A stretch of DNA of 64,000 nucleotides from Sclerotinia nivalis (GCA_029531795.1 JAPEIS010000016.1:1798001-1862000); one strand, 5' to 3'; shown: positions 37,310-49,029, counted from the first letter of the stretch. The notes: a model not told the origin generated them from the sequence alone. Translations and numbers: made by a program.

Positions 37310-37318
37310 TTATATATA
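37310..37318 (-). promoter_or_regulatory. TATA element of the F-box gene
   Basis: TATATATAA on the minus strand lies about 50 bases upstream of the first ATG of the F-box gene, at the spacing expected for a TATA box with a short leader. Confidence 0.45.
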
Positions 37319-37448
37319 GATCTCTCGTTAAGTACGTCACTATGGAGAAAAAATGAACCCGTGATCTGGACTTAGTAGACTAAAGAGTGTAGGGGATCTG
37401 CTAAGCTTATTTTGACTGCCGGTTGTCTATGTATGTACTAGCCTAGGG

Positions 37449-37481
37449 CTAGTATATGACTAGTATATGACTAGTATATGG
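37449..37481 (+). repeat. 11-bp tandem repeat CTAGTATATGA x3
   Basis: There are three head-to-tail copies, the last ending G instead of A. It lies in the AT-rich flank of the F-box gene with no coding role apparent. Confidence 0.75.
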
Positions 37482-37935
37482 CTAGCACATGTTTCTAACA
37501 CACATAACAAGATGAGGTACATTTTCCGTGACTAGCACAATGCGGGAAACGCAGGTGACTGTAGTTTAGTACAACCCCCGAGTTATAGCTGCTCACTTGC
37601 CTCATTGTTTTAGTGCAAACAGGTCCACCATTGGAGGTGTACCAAAAGTACTAGGCGATCGCCGCAGTACATCGGGCATATTCATTTCATGCCGTGGTAA
37701 TGAACAGTGTGATTATTATGAGCGAAGGGTTGATGAAAATGCATGCATCATTAAGGGGCGTTCCTTTGCTGGTATACTTATAGTAATCTTGTGGTTTTGT
37801 AAGATTGGACCTTTTATCATTGACGATTAGAAATTCTGGAGTAGGCTTGAATTATACATGATAGCATCGGGTGCTAACACGTATGCCTAGTGCCCAACGG
37901 GCTCCGGATCTCTTGACATACGGAAAATCGAGTAG

Positions 37936-38079
37936 ACAATTTCATTGTTTCAACCGATTTCAATTTTCTAAATGGTTTCCATCTTTCACATGATCTCAAT
38001 ATTTCAAATGATCTCAATATTTCAAATAGTCTCGATCTTCCATATGATTTCAGGAATCCAAAGTTTCTCAATCTTGACT
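37936..38079 (+). repeat. 18-bp minisatellite, about eight diverged units
   Basis: The unit resembles ATGATCTCAATATTTCAA. Two adjacent copies at 37990-38025 are identical, and the flanking units (37936-37989 and 38026-38079) are progressively diverged. Because 18 is a multiple of three, the minus strand reads as hexapeptides (FEILRS, FRKLKS), which explains a 65-codon frame there. A relic of a repeat-containing coding sequence is possible but not shown. Confidence 0.65.
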
Positions 38080-41000
38080 GCAGTCCGAACTATCAGAAAC
38101 TGACATGAGACAGCGCAAGAGTTTACTTCATAGTCTCAAACCTAAATGGGTGTTTGGTGAGGATTTAATAGATTGAAATTAATTGTTTGTACACAATGGG
38201 GTTTTGGAAATCAAATTTATAGCGAAAATAGCTTTTATTTTTCGAAAATAAATCTAAATAATTGAATTCAAAGAAGAAAGGTCGGAAAAATCGAGTTTCT
38301 ATATATACAATGTATCGGTTATAAATATTTAGTTTAGTTCAAAGAGTTAATAAAGAAGTATATTTTATAGGAGTTTTATATGAGGTCTTGAGGTATAAGT
38401 ATTCAGTTTATCAATTTATAGAGTAAATAAAAATTAATTTGATATATGAATATTCATATTTATTTATATTTATTGGATTTCATTTGTAATATGGATATAG
38501 TATAGGGCACTGCAAGATTTGCCGAGTGTGTGTGCAAGATGATGAGAGGTTGATTGAGTGGTTTTGCCCCTTGGGTGATACTGTCAGCTATGATCTTCTT
38601 GAATTAAGATTCCTAACCTATGTTTGATACCCTACGCAACTATCGTACGGGAATCGCTTTACTTTATTAGCGAGCTTTTCCAAGCTTAGATAAAAATACC
38701 AATATGCGAAGCTGGGAAACAAGAAGCTTCAATCCGACTCGTGTTGTGAAATACTAATGCTTTATACAATACATCTCGCACGATATACAGATACTCAACT
38801 GAAAATATATATTCCATATTGTAAGAAGCGAGTTGAAATATCAAACCATTTACCAGACCATATGGATTTTGATCTTCCTCTCTTTTTTGAATTTAGAAGG
38901 AATAGATAGATGGATAATATAAAAATAGAGGCAGACTGGTAAAAGATATTTATAACAGATAAGCAAAACAGCTCTTCAAAGATCCATACATGACATTCTC
39001 TCAATCATCTCACCAGCTATTCCGTATAAGATAGTATTCACAATGGGAAACTACATTCTTAGCTTCACTTGAGGCTTATCTTCATCCACTAGATCTTTCC
39101 AATATCCAAGCTTCAAGTCTCTAACACTGTTTGAAAGTCCCATGGACCAGCTGACCAACAAACCACAAACTACACGTGGGTACTGGGATAAAAAAGTCCG
39201 TGGTGACGAATTTGACGTTGGGATTTGTGGGTTTGAGGCATAAGATGATAAGATTGCCAGCATGGCCACTCCAGTCATTCCATCCCGTGAAAGAATGGAA
39301 GATCATCACTCAGTTAAACCTCAGCATCTAGGGATAAAAACCTCATAGTCAGCAAACACCGATGATGAGGACAAATAGTGCAACCATGCCATGCAAGAAT
39401 TATTATATATCTGGCTCGCGCCGCAACTCTGCTCACTCGAGTCTTGCGTCTTGCGTCCGTCTTGCGTGAGCCAGTATGAGATGAAAAGTGGCAGAAAGAA
39501 AACAAAGTTGCACTTACGTCTTATGCAAATATGCATGCGTACGTGTACTTTACGAATCACAACTGTAAAATAGCACCTGACAAGCAGATTTTGAAGAGAA
39601 AAGTTTAAGGTTAATACAATTTGATATACACGTGGGATATCTGCATGAGGTTCCTCATGTCCAAGAGTCTAGAGGGAGGACGCGCGAGAAATATGTAAGT
39701 GTTGTGATGATGATGCTTGATGATGATCCGTTTACTAGACTGTGGGTTGAAGGAGGAAAGACCGTAGGTACTCAACAATAGGCAGCAAGAATATACCGTC
39801 ATCGTATGGATAAAATATGAATCCATAAGACGACGTAATAAATGACCTTCGAAAGTACCGGGACATCGAACCCAAATGTTCATCTATTTCCACTAAAATA
39901 ACCAACTCGTTGATAGATGTATGATGAAAACAAAGCAAGATATAACCAACTCGAATCCCCAGTACTTTCAGGTCTTGCTTGACAAGGTAAATTCTAGATT
40001 TGCGGAGAACACTAACGAGACTTCAAATGATTGATTGATTAAATTAACGTCTGCACTGAGTCTAAGACTTACGAGACTTCAAAGGCGTTGCAAAAAACTA
40101 CAATTAGTAAGAACTACTCCTTCGACAAAATCCAAAATTCAAACTTCAGCAACCCATCAAAAAGCGCTTAAATCAAGACAAGAAACAAGAAGTCTAACTA
40201 TTCAGTCAAACTCATAAGCCCGCTAGCTAGACTTAGCACTTCCAGAGCAAAACTCAAAAACTGACGTTACAAGATACAACTGATATCTGATCCGACATCT
40301 TGGTAATGCTTATACTATTATACTATGTATATAATACGTACCAGTAACTTAAAATAGTAGATCAAGTCAAGAATTAAGTCAAGACGGTAGTTATACTTCC
40401 GTACGGCGTGCACTATACTAGTGGTGAAGGGACGATTTAGAGATTAAGCAATGGCTACTTGGCTTAGGGTTTTCTTGGCTCTTGGTCCACCAGTCTTTGC
40501 GTATCAGTAGTTTGAAAGGAAAGGAAGTGAAATTTGGGGAATGAACATGGAAATGGAGGCATCTTTCACCTAATATAGCAGAATATCAATGTTTACTACT
40601 TAATATATCCGTCCATGATCCATCATGAATATCAAGATGAACCACTAACCTTCATTCGGGTTTAATATCAATACTCATTACGAGTATTCCATACCTGGCA
40701 TACCATAACGTAGACAGTCCTTGACGACCACGTGTACAGCATGAAAAGTAATAAAGGAAAACTTTAATTATATATGATAAATCATGATCGCCATTTTACG
40801 TTATTTCTTCCCTATCATATCATTCGTATATATAGGTATACCATATAAAGTAGTATACATACTAATCGTCAGTATATAAATGACCTAAAGCAATACACGC
40901 GTACTCCGTACCACTCCGCATCATTCCAAACCACTCCAACCAATATAAAGAGACAAACTTTTCTCATCTTTTCCCCACTTAATAGAAATTCGATTATCGA

Positions 41001-41209
41001 CTTACTTCTAGCTTCTATAAGTCCTAAATTCTAAATTCTAAAATCCAAGAACCCGAAGAACCTACCCTCATCTCCTAGTCTCTGAACCAGTATCCTCGTG
41101 CTGCGTACAGCCAAAAAGTATCAAACCCCAATACTAAATCGGTGTTAATAAAGAAAGAAAGAAAGAAAGGAAAACCTTGAGAATGGAGGTCTAGCGTTTG
41201 GAGTTTTAT

Positions 41210-41222
41210 TCTTTCTGGCTGC
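41210..41222. repeat. Target-site duplication of the LINE, left copy
   Basis: TCTTTCTGGCTGC is identical to 54566-54578, and the bases beyond differ on both sides. It marks the 3' end of the minus-strand LINE. Confidence 0.75.
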
Positions 41223-41245
41223 GTGTGTATGTGTGTGTGTGTGAT
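41223..41245 (-). repeat. (CA)n tail at the LINE 3' end
   Basis: On the element strand the last about 20 bases before the target duplication are CA repeats with one TA interruption. No poly(A) ends the element here; a separate A-run of about 24 on the element strand lies inside, at about 41449-41472. Confidence 0.6.
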
Positions 41246-41256
41246 ATTTTTCGTCC

Positions 41257-41328
41257 GAGGCTCTGTGCGAAGCACAGGCCTCAAATTCCCAATTGGGACA
41301 AAGGACACCAGGGGAGAAAGGCCCCTGG
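41257..41328 (-). promoter_or_regulatory. Cluster of three hairpins/palindromes in the LINE 3' UTR
   Basis: GAGGC-CTGTGC with a TTC loop and near-perfect complement spans 41257-41282. TCCCAATTGGGA (41287-41298) is a perfect palindrome. CCAGGGG and CCCCTGG (41308-41314 and 41322-41328) form a 7-bp stem with a 7-base loop. All are GC-rich and uninterrupted within an otherwise decayed element. They lie within about 110 bases of the 3' terminus, where LINE reverse transcriptases may recognise RNA structure. That role is inference. Confidence 0.6.
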
Positions 41329-41536
41329 GTTTCTAACTAGCTAATCTAAGTTTACTAGTATTATATATATTAATTAGATCCCTCGATTCCTGATCTTTTC
41401 TCCTTTGTTATTACAATCGAGCTTTTTAGTATGTTTTGTTAATATAAAGTTTTTTTTTTTTTTTTTTTTTTAAAGCTTATACAAGCTCAATCTTTCCGAA
41501 CCAAAACCCAATGCTTTATACAAAGAAAACCCAAAC

Positions 41537-42280
41537 ATAAAATAAAATAAAATAAAATAAAATAAAATAAAATAAAATAAAATAAAATAAAATAAAATAA
41601 AATAAAATAAAATAAAATAAAATAAAATAAAATAAAATAAAATAAAATAAAATAAAATAAAATAAAATAAAATAAAATAAAATAAAATAAATAAAATAAA
41701 ATAAAATAAATAAAATAAAATAAAATAAAATAAAATAAAATAAATAAAATAAAATAAAATAAAATAAAATAAAATAAAATAAAATAAAATAAAATAAAAT
41801 AAAAAAAAATAAAAAAAAATAAAATAAAATAAAATAAAATAAAATAAAATAAAATAAAATAAAATAAAATAAAATAAAATAAAATAAAATAAAATAAAAT
41901 AAAATAAAATAAAATAAAATAAAATAAAATAAAATAAAATAAAATAAAATAAAATAAAATAAAATAAAATAAAATAAAATAAAATAAAATAAAATAAAAT
42001 AAAATAAAATAAAATAAAATAAAATAAAATAAAATAAAATAAAATAAAATAAAATAAAATAAAATAAAATAAAATAAAATAAAATAAAATAAAATAAAAT
42101 AAAATAAAATAAAATAAAATAAAATAAAATAAAATAAAATAAAATAAAATAAAATAAAATAAAATAAAATAAAATAAAATAAAATAAAATAAAATAAAAT
42201 AAAATAAAATAAAATAAAATAAAATAAAATAAAATAAAATAAAATAAAATAAAATAAAATAAAATAAAATAAAATAAAAT
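41537..42280 (+). repeat. (AAAAT)n pentanucleotide array, about 744 bp
   Basis: About 148 units run from 41537 to 42280. Interruptions cluster between about 41689 and 41820 (several AAAT units and two A9T units); from about 41821 to 42280 it is uninterrupted. It lies in the LINE 3' region. It gives long but meaningless ILFYF open frames on the minus strand. Confidence 0.97.
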
Positions 42281-44753
42281 CAAAACAATCCTTCAATCTA
42301 TAAATTATACAAAGAATCGAGGGCATATACCCTAATAGAACCTTGTAGATTTGAACCAAACTATTAGTTTCGTTGCTCCTTCTATACTTCCCAAAAGATA
42401 AAGGATAACTTCAGATAATAATAATTTTGAAAAGGTTTTTTAAGTATTTCCAATTTTACAAAAGTAAAAATAAAGAAAGGATTTTCTTTTCCTATATAAG
42501 TATAGTATATAAACATCTTCGTGATTGAAGTAATTATGATATATTGCGAAATCGTTGTATTGAGATTTGGCTGCTAGAATATATCTTAGTATTGTTCGAT
42601 CAAAAGAAAGCATAATCGATTTGTTATTATAGATTATAAAAAGATCATTGTAATTTAGTAGAACTGTAGTTGTTTATAATTTAGCTTTTGCTGATTTGGT
42701 ATTCGTCTTAGCAATTCTTTTTAAAAGGGCAAGAGTGCAAATAGAATTGAATGAAGAAGGGAATATTGCTTCTTCTTTAGTTGTTATATCTATTGTTTTA
42801 TTCTCAGGGATATCTAAGTAATCAAGGATCCATCAAATTCGAACTGAACTAGGACGGGTATATAGTAAACGAAGTCTGAGAAATCAAATAGTAATTAAAG
42901 TATAGAAGTCTTCGAATATAGTTTATAAGGATTTTGTTGAATAAGAATATAATCGTATAACGATTTTCAGATTATTCAAGAAAATCCAAAGGTCTGTAGC
43001 GAATCTACTTGAGAATAGTAGTATTGTAGTTTGTATACCTTTTAAAGTTACAATTGCTTCAATATCGAAGACCTCTGTATTATAATCGAATAAGAAAACC
43101 TATTGATCTATTTGTAGATTGTATTGATAAGTCACTGAATCATCTTTTATAGAATTATCCAAAGTTTCACTTTTCGAACTATCAAAGAAAACCTGTAGAT
43201 CATTTACTGGGATTGTAGATAGGAATCTTATAAAGTCCTTAACTGTTTATACTTTTGAACGATTAAGAAAATTATTAATCCGGGTTTCTGTAGCAATATA
43301 TAATTCTTTGATTCTTTAAAAAGAAAGAGTAATTGGATTGATATATTCTGCTTTTGGGAAAGCTAAAATTGACCTTGAGAACCTTGATTCAATAATCCTA
43401 GTTCCTTTAGCTAGGATGTTTTTGATTCGAATTCGAAGAGGATGATTAAGATCAAATCGAACAATTCGGACAACGAAGCTTTGTAAGATCAAATTGAGTT
43501 CAATCTTAAAAAGTATTAGATTTGATTCTTTGAATAAGATTACAATATTGGTTGTACAGAATACTGGAAGGATTGCTCAAGTATTGATCAACACAATCTT
43601 ATTTAAGAGTTTCAAATGTCTCTTTATTTGATTCGATATTGTAGAGTGTGAACTATATTTTCTAATTCAATCAGGCCATTAGGTTTCGGCTGCAAAATAG
43701 TATTTTTTGAGAATACAGGCTATTGCTATTCATTGAAATAGGATTGGAGGGATATCTCAAATAATTTTTCCAAGTAAATATAGAGTGTTTGCAATTGTAA
43801 AAGCTTTAATCAATAGTATCTGAATATAAAATTTGAAACTAAGCTTTCTATCGAAGTAAATCTCTAATCATTTTAATAACTTTGGTTTTTCCGTAATGGA
43901 AAGATTCTTTGTATAAATATCAAAGCTTTCAATATTTCTTTTGAAACCTTTGAAAAAGTGGATTAATTTAGATTTCTTCGGGTCAAAAGTAATGCCTTCT
44001 GATTTCCCTTAATTTAAGACTTCCAGTATTTCTGATTGTAGTTGATCACAATTCGATTGTAAATTTGAAAAGAACATTATTAAAGCGATATTATCTGTAT
44101 ATCCAAATCTTCGGATGGGATTGTTTAATCAAAACAAAGGGATTATATAAAGTATAAAAAGAATAGACGAAATTGGAAAACCTTGTAATAAGCTATATTC
44201 AATATTAATATTAGATCTAGTTTCGCTATCGAGTCTGATATAGATCAATTGTTTTGTAGAAAACGATTGAATCCAATGAATTAGATTATCAAACTATCCT
44301 TGTTCTCTGAATCGAAGAATTAAACGTTCTAGGAGAATAATATCAAAAGCGCCTTTGATATCCATAATTAATAATATAGCTTTGGAACCTAAATTCAAAG
44401 CTATTTCTATATCATATATAAGACAGATTGTAAAATCGATAGATAATCGAAAAGGAAGTATTCCAAATTATTGTTTGATTAATACTTTAAGGATTATAAC
44501 AATCCAAAACATCTTTTTAGTAATCAAATGTTCGAGATCTTTTCCTAATACCGAAAGTAGGGTTATTAATTTGTAGGATCTAGGGTTTGTATAATCTGAT
44601 TTGTTCGGTTTTGGAATGATAGTTACAATTGTTGATCGAAAGTATTCAGGGTGATGGTCTATTTCAAAACATTTTTGGAAAAGTTGTAGGATGCTAGATT
44701 CAATTTGTGGCTATACTAGCTGTAGTATTTTGATTAGGATCTCGTTTATATTA

Positions 44754-44758
44754 GAAGT
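44754..44758. repeat. Gypsy target-site duplication, left (GAAGT)
   Basis: GAAGT precedes the 5' LTR, and the same five bases follow the 3' LTR at 51657-51661. Removing the element and one copy rejoins the LINE reverse-transcriptase reading on the minus strand (NTTS|NINEI). Confidence 0.85.
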
Positions 44759-44921
44759 TGTTACGGGTTCATCTCCCTTCATCTGCACGTGATCATGTGT
44801 GCCTTAGGCACACATGCATACACTCACTTCTATATAGTCAGGTCACCTCCTTGACCTTCTTCTCCTCCTCGTAGTACAACAATAGATCAAACCTACACAT
44901 AACTTTTCCCTCACCATGATA
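44759..44921 (+). repeat. 5' LTR of the gypsy element
   Basis: This 163-bp LTR begins TGTTACGGG and ends CCATGATA. It contains a perfect 9-bp-arm inverted repeat around TGTGTGCCTTAGGCACACA, a TATATAG box at 44831-44837 and, 34 bases after it, GTAGTACAA (44871-44879), the presumed transcript start and self-primer. Confidence 0.9.
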
Positions 44922-44923
44922 GT

Positions 44924-44932
44924 TTGTACTAC
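44924..44932 (+). promoter_or_regulatory. Self-priming primer-binding site of the gypsy element
   Basis: TTGTACTAC, two bases after the 5' LTR, is the exact reverse complement of GTAGTACAA inside the LTR (44871-44879). No TGG start, as needed for a tRNA 3' CCA primer, is present. In the Tf1/sushi group the transcript 5' end folds back onto such a site to prime minus-strand DNA synthesis. Confidence 0.65.
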
Positions 44933-44981
44933 CCTTTCAAAGGCTCCATCACTTTACGAAGTGATTTGGCCTTGCCAAATC

Positions 44982-45199
44982 ATCTATAGGCTTTTGTATC
45001 TGTTTTCGATTGCTTTCGTGCCGTCGTAACTCGCCTGCTTTTGTGTGGTCGCGTTTCTTATTTGCTTTTACGTAGTTTCTGATCCCTGATTGCTTTTGTG
45101 TGATTGTATTTATTCGTAGGCTTCTATATCTGTTTTGATTGCTTTGTATAATCGCAAATTCCCTATCGATTATTTTGTGCAATCGTAATTCTTTTTACA
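44982..45199 (+). repeat. Imperfect repeats in the gypsy leader
   Basis: The untranslated leader before gag contains about six imperfect units of about 25-27 bases around GATTGCTTTTGTGTGATCG. A larger duplication shows as TAGGCTTTTGTATCTGTTTT (about 44987) against TAGGCTTCTATATCTGTTTT (about 45117). The role is unknown. Confidence 0.55.
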
Positions 45200-46510
45200 A
45201 TGGCTTCTGGTTCTACACCTGTTGGTAGTACGACTCCTACTTTTATCGAAGGAATTCGTACCGAAATCCAACGAGTCTTCGGCCAATGGTCTACTATTAT
45301 ACAAATCCTAGCAGAATTGGATACTTCAGTGATATCAAATCTTGTTGTCGGTTCTAACGAACAAATTGTTTATCTGAATTATATTTTCTTTATTATCGAA
45401 AATCGTTTTACTATTCAAGCTACCCATATTGTTACTCAAACAATTAAGATCGAGGAATTCAAAGCGGAAAACGTCGAGCTTCTTCGCACTCTAACCAATA
45501 AACAAACTCAGTTGAACACCAGTGGTACTACCATTAACCAGAAACTGATCACTCCCCGCCAAACTCAAAAGGACCCATCTGTTTTTAAAAGCAAAAGATC
45601 TAATATTCTTATTCGATAAAAGAACTATCAATCCTGGAAATTGGATTTGCAACTCTATTGGATAATCGACTCACAACTTTTTGTTTCCGAACAAAAAAAG
45701 ATTAGTCATATTATTAATCTTCTCGATAGTCAAATACAATAAAAGTATATTACAAATATCACTAGATTCATTGACAATCTTATTTGCTTCGATTCTGCTA
45801 TTTCGTTTTTGGTCAAATTGGACAAATTATATATCTCTATGGATATCGAAAGGGAAGCCTTGCTCAAATTCGACAAGCTTTTTATAAATCCAAAGGAATC
45901 CTTTTCGGCTTTTTTCTCTACGTTGTCTCATCTTGCTAACTCTTGCTACAAATCTGATCACGAGATTGTTAATACGATGAAGCAAAAGGTTACAACCCCC
46001 CTTCGAACTTTGATCATTGGTGATTCGAATCCCTACACGGCCAACGATGTTGATAATTGGCAAAAGAAATTCTCTATTTGGAATCAGAATCTTTGTAACG
46101 CTGAGTATTATAACAAAAATTCTGGTAAAGCATTTGTTGCTGATAGTGATCCTATAGACCTCAATACAATGAAACAAAAGGGACAATAGAAAAAAGATTC
46201 GCAAAATAAGAAAAAGAAGTTTAATCTTATGGTTTCTTACAATTGTTGTAATAGGATCGATCATCTTTAGATTGATTGTTATGCTATTTATAATATCAAT
46301 AGTAATCTTCTTTCTAGCAAACAAGCTTTTGTTAATACCTTTTCCAATTGCAATATTATTGTTTCAACTAATCCAGCCCCTGATCAATATACTATTGTTC
46401 CGGCTTTTCGAAACGCCAATAGATTTAATAATAATCGCAATGGATTTCGAGGAGGATATACTGGTAATTGGGTACAAAATCAACAGCATCTGAATCAGGT
46501 ACAATAGTAA
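45200..46510 (+). pseudogene. gag of the gypsy element, interrupted
   Basis: It opens at ATG 45200 with MASGSTPVGSTTPTF and runs 139 codons to the first stop. The coding sense continues after it with further stops or shifts through 46510 (FSAFFSTLSHLANSCYKSD, NDVDNWQKKFSIWNQNL). The knuckle region lies near 46240-46283, followed by an Asn/Arg/Gly-rich end. It is inactive by stop codons at former Trp/Gln positions. Confidence 0.75.
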
Positions 46511-46689
46511 AGTTATATCGAGCCAGAGGAGGTTGTCTCTATACCCAGTTCAGTCAAGGAAAATCTCGAACAAGGAAAAGATTAATCTTTATGAAAAATC
46601 GCTTGTGAAGGAATACTAAAAGTAAAACAGTAAATCGAGAAATGGATAAATATAAACTATTGTAATTCAATTCTATAAATAGCAAATCC

Positions 46690-48847
46690 CTACTCGTTAA
46701 AACTACTATATTCCTTATATATGAAAATCCCTTTATTGTTACAAGTCTTATTAATAATGGATACTCTGGAGAAACCTTTGCTAATCGTTTCTTTGCTTCC
46801 AAACACAATATTGAAATACAACTCTTACCTCACCCTCGCAAACTCCGACTTGCCGATGGAAAGATCGCCAACAGAATTACAGAATATTTTGTAATGGAAA
46901 TCGCTATAGAGGATCACTATAAATATTGATTCTTTTACATCACCCAACTTTCATCAAAGATACCATTAATTTTTGGCTTATCATAATTACAATACCACAA
47001 TCCTACTATCAATTGGACAGAGATAAGTTTAACATTCTTTTCAAACTACTACGCTTCCAATTGCTTGGCATATCATAATTCAGAGTCAATTACTACACCA
47101 ACGATCCCATCTCCAACCAAAAAACAAAAGGATCTAGCAAAAGTTACTCCACAACAGATCGTTGATACTATCGAACCTTTAAATAAATTTCTTACCGATC
47201 CTGATATAAAAGTTAAATACACAGTTTATAAATACCACTCTCTATATATCGAGGATTGTCCAAAGAACAATATCGATTATTCATTTATTCAAACGCTTTC
47301 TACTTTTAAAAGAACTTCTTATAAAAAACCTTCTATTGAAGAGATATCAAACGAAGATTATATATTACAATCTAACGATTCTTCTATTGACCTCGAATTT
47401 CAGCAAGGTCTGATACCTAGTATAAATCATTATCGAACAAAGCGCTACAGAGAATCAAATAATCAAGTATAGATGATTCCCAATTGTTCGTATCCAAAAT
47501 TGATCTTAAAGATTGCAGATTGGCGTCGATCTATTTACAATCCAAAAAACTATTTGCCCCCGCTTTCTATTGAAGAACTCTTTATACTTATTTATAAAGA
47601 TACAAATCCAAATATGAATGATATTTGTTGATTGCAAGCTTTTAGTTTTGTTTCGTTTTGTCAACAAGATAATATTCGGGTTATTCGATTGATATAAAAT
47701 GAATTGGATGTCGCACAGAAAACTATTGAACAAGATTATCTGCGATAGATTATATTGTCCTCGATATTTACAGAAAGGGATTTTCGATCGATTTTATAAG
47801 GGCAAGATAATATAACAAAAATGCTTTTTAGAATCTCATTATAATTTTATGATTTTATATACGATTATTACAAGCTGCTTCATTTGCGAAAGGTCTCTAA
47901 GACTGATATCGACAAATTTTTAATCGGCAAACTTCTCTTTAGTGATGATTAAATACGATAAAGGTTTCCTATATAATTACAAGATAAACTTTCTGCTTTC
48001 CTTTTACGTTATATAGATAAATTGCTGTTTTGTCGAATCTGGGATTACAAAATTGAATTGATGTTTGATAAAGAACTATTTTATTTCAAAAATTGCTCTT
48101 TATCGCCAATGGAATTAGTAGTGATATATAAATAATTTGATGATAATCTCTTCAAAGAGTTTATTCGGGAATCGAGATTGCGATACGCCTCTCCTTTGTT
48201 ATTGGCTGTTAAGTCGGGAGGGGGGGTCTGTATTTATCAAGATTATCGAGGACTAAATAATGTTACTATAAAGAATTGTTATTTATTATCTATCGTTCGT
48301 AAAACGCTGGACGTTTTTTGCAATGCAAAAATTTATACCAAGTTTGATATTATTGCAGCGTTCAATAAATTGCGAATCGTTGAAGGGGATGAATGGAAAA
48401 CTGTATTCATTATTCGTTTTGGTCTTTTTGAATCTCTGGTTATATCTTTCGGTTTCTGCAATGCGCTTGTATCGTTTCAATATTATATCAATCATATGCT
48501 TTTCAACGAGTTGGACAAGTATTGTATTGTATATTTCGATGATATCTTAATCTACTTCGATAATCCTGTAGAGCATAAAGAGCATATCTGCCAAGTAGTT
48601 CAAAAGTTAATGGATGCTGGATTACAGATTGATATTAACAAATGCAAGTTCGAAACTACGAAGACAAAGTATTTGGGTTTTATCATTACAACTGAAGGCA
48701 TCGAAATGGATCAAGAAAAGATTACAGCTATTACATCTTGGGAATTGCCTTTATGTGTAAAGGATTTACAACGATTTCTCGGTTTCGTCAATTTCTATCG
48801 ACGTTTTATAAAATATTTTTCAAATATTTGTCGCTCTCTCAACGACC
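46690..48847 (+). pseudogene. Gypsy protease and reverse transcriptase, interrupted
   Basis: Protease-like sequence at about 46720-46930 shows NNGYSGETFANRFFASKHNI, where an active enzyme has D-S/T-G. A linker with stops follows. From 48178 an uninterrupted 245-codon frame carries the RT core: YQDYRGLNNVTIKN, TKFDIIAAFNKLRI, FGFCNALVSFQ and YFDDILIY. It ends at the point where the solo LTR is inserted (48848). Confidence 0.85.
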
Positions 48848-48993
48848 TGTCACGGGTTCGTAACCCGTTCCTAGCTAGTCTGCATGGCTGCCTAAGGCAC
48901 CCATCCCCCATATAGTTGGCGCTCTTCCTAGCACCTTCTTCCTTCTTCGTAGAATATCATCATATCTTAAAGCACCCTACCACCACCGTGATA
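48848..48993 (+). mobile_element. Solo LTR of a related family inserted in the gypsy pol gene
   Basis: This 146-bp insertion is flanked by CGACC on both sides (48843-48847 and 48994-48998). It starts TGTCACGGGTTC and ends ACCACCGTGATA, matching the termini of the host element's LTRs. It also keeps an AGGC-type central palindrome (TGCCTAAGGCA), a CATATAG box and a CTTCGTAG start-like block. A 7-bp-arm inverted repeat, ACGGGTT-CGT-AACCCGT, is at its left end. It is much less AT-shifted than its surroundings, so it is younger or too short for RIP. Confidence 0.85.
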
Positions 48994-49029
48994 CGACCTT
49001 TTACGGAAGAATATTATATGGGATTGGAC

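Larger units (their letters stand above)
37260..41209. other. AT-rich gene-empty flank left of the transposon block
   Basis: No gene is supported apart from the two minisatellites listed. CTTGCGT is repeated at about 39450-39470. Near 40870-40950, TATAAA-type motifs followed by a CT-rich stretch look promoter-like but lead to no open frame before the transposon boundary. A gene interrupted or lost at this point cannot be excluded. Confidence 0.4.

Noticed and set aside
41449..41472. A-run on the LINE strand taken as the poly(A) end of the LINE
   Set aside because: The 13-bp target duplication lies further out, at 41210-41222, so the A-run appears to be internal. An alternative in which the LINE ends here and another element follows is not fully excluded.
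41487..42359. 290- and 255-codon minus-strand open frames made of ILFYF repeats
   Set aside because: They are the mechanical translation of the (AAAAT)n array, with no unique sequence and no start context.
46020..46036. TGATTCGAATCCC as a tRNA B-box
   Set aside because: It lies in the gag coding sequence and no A-box or cloverleaf can be built around it. No tRNA gene was found in the window.
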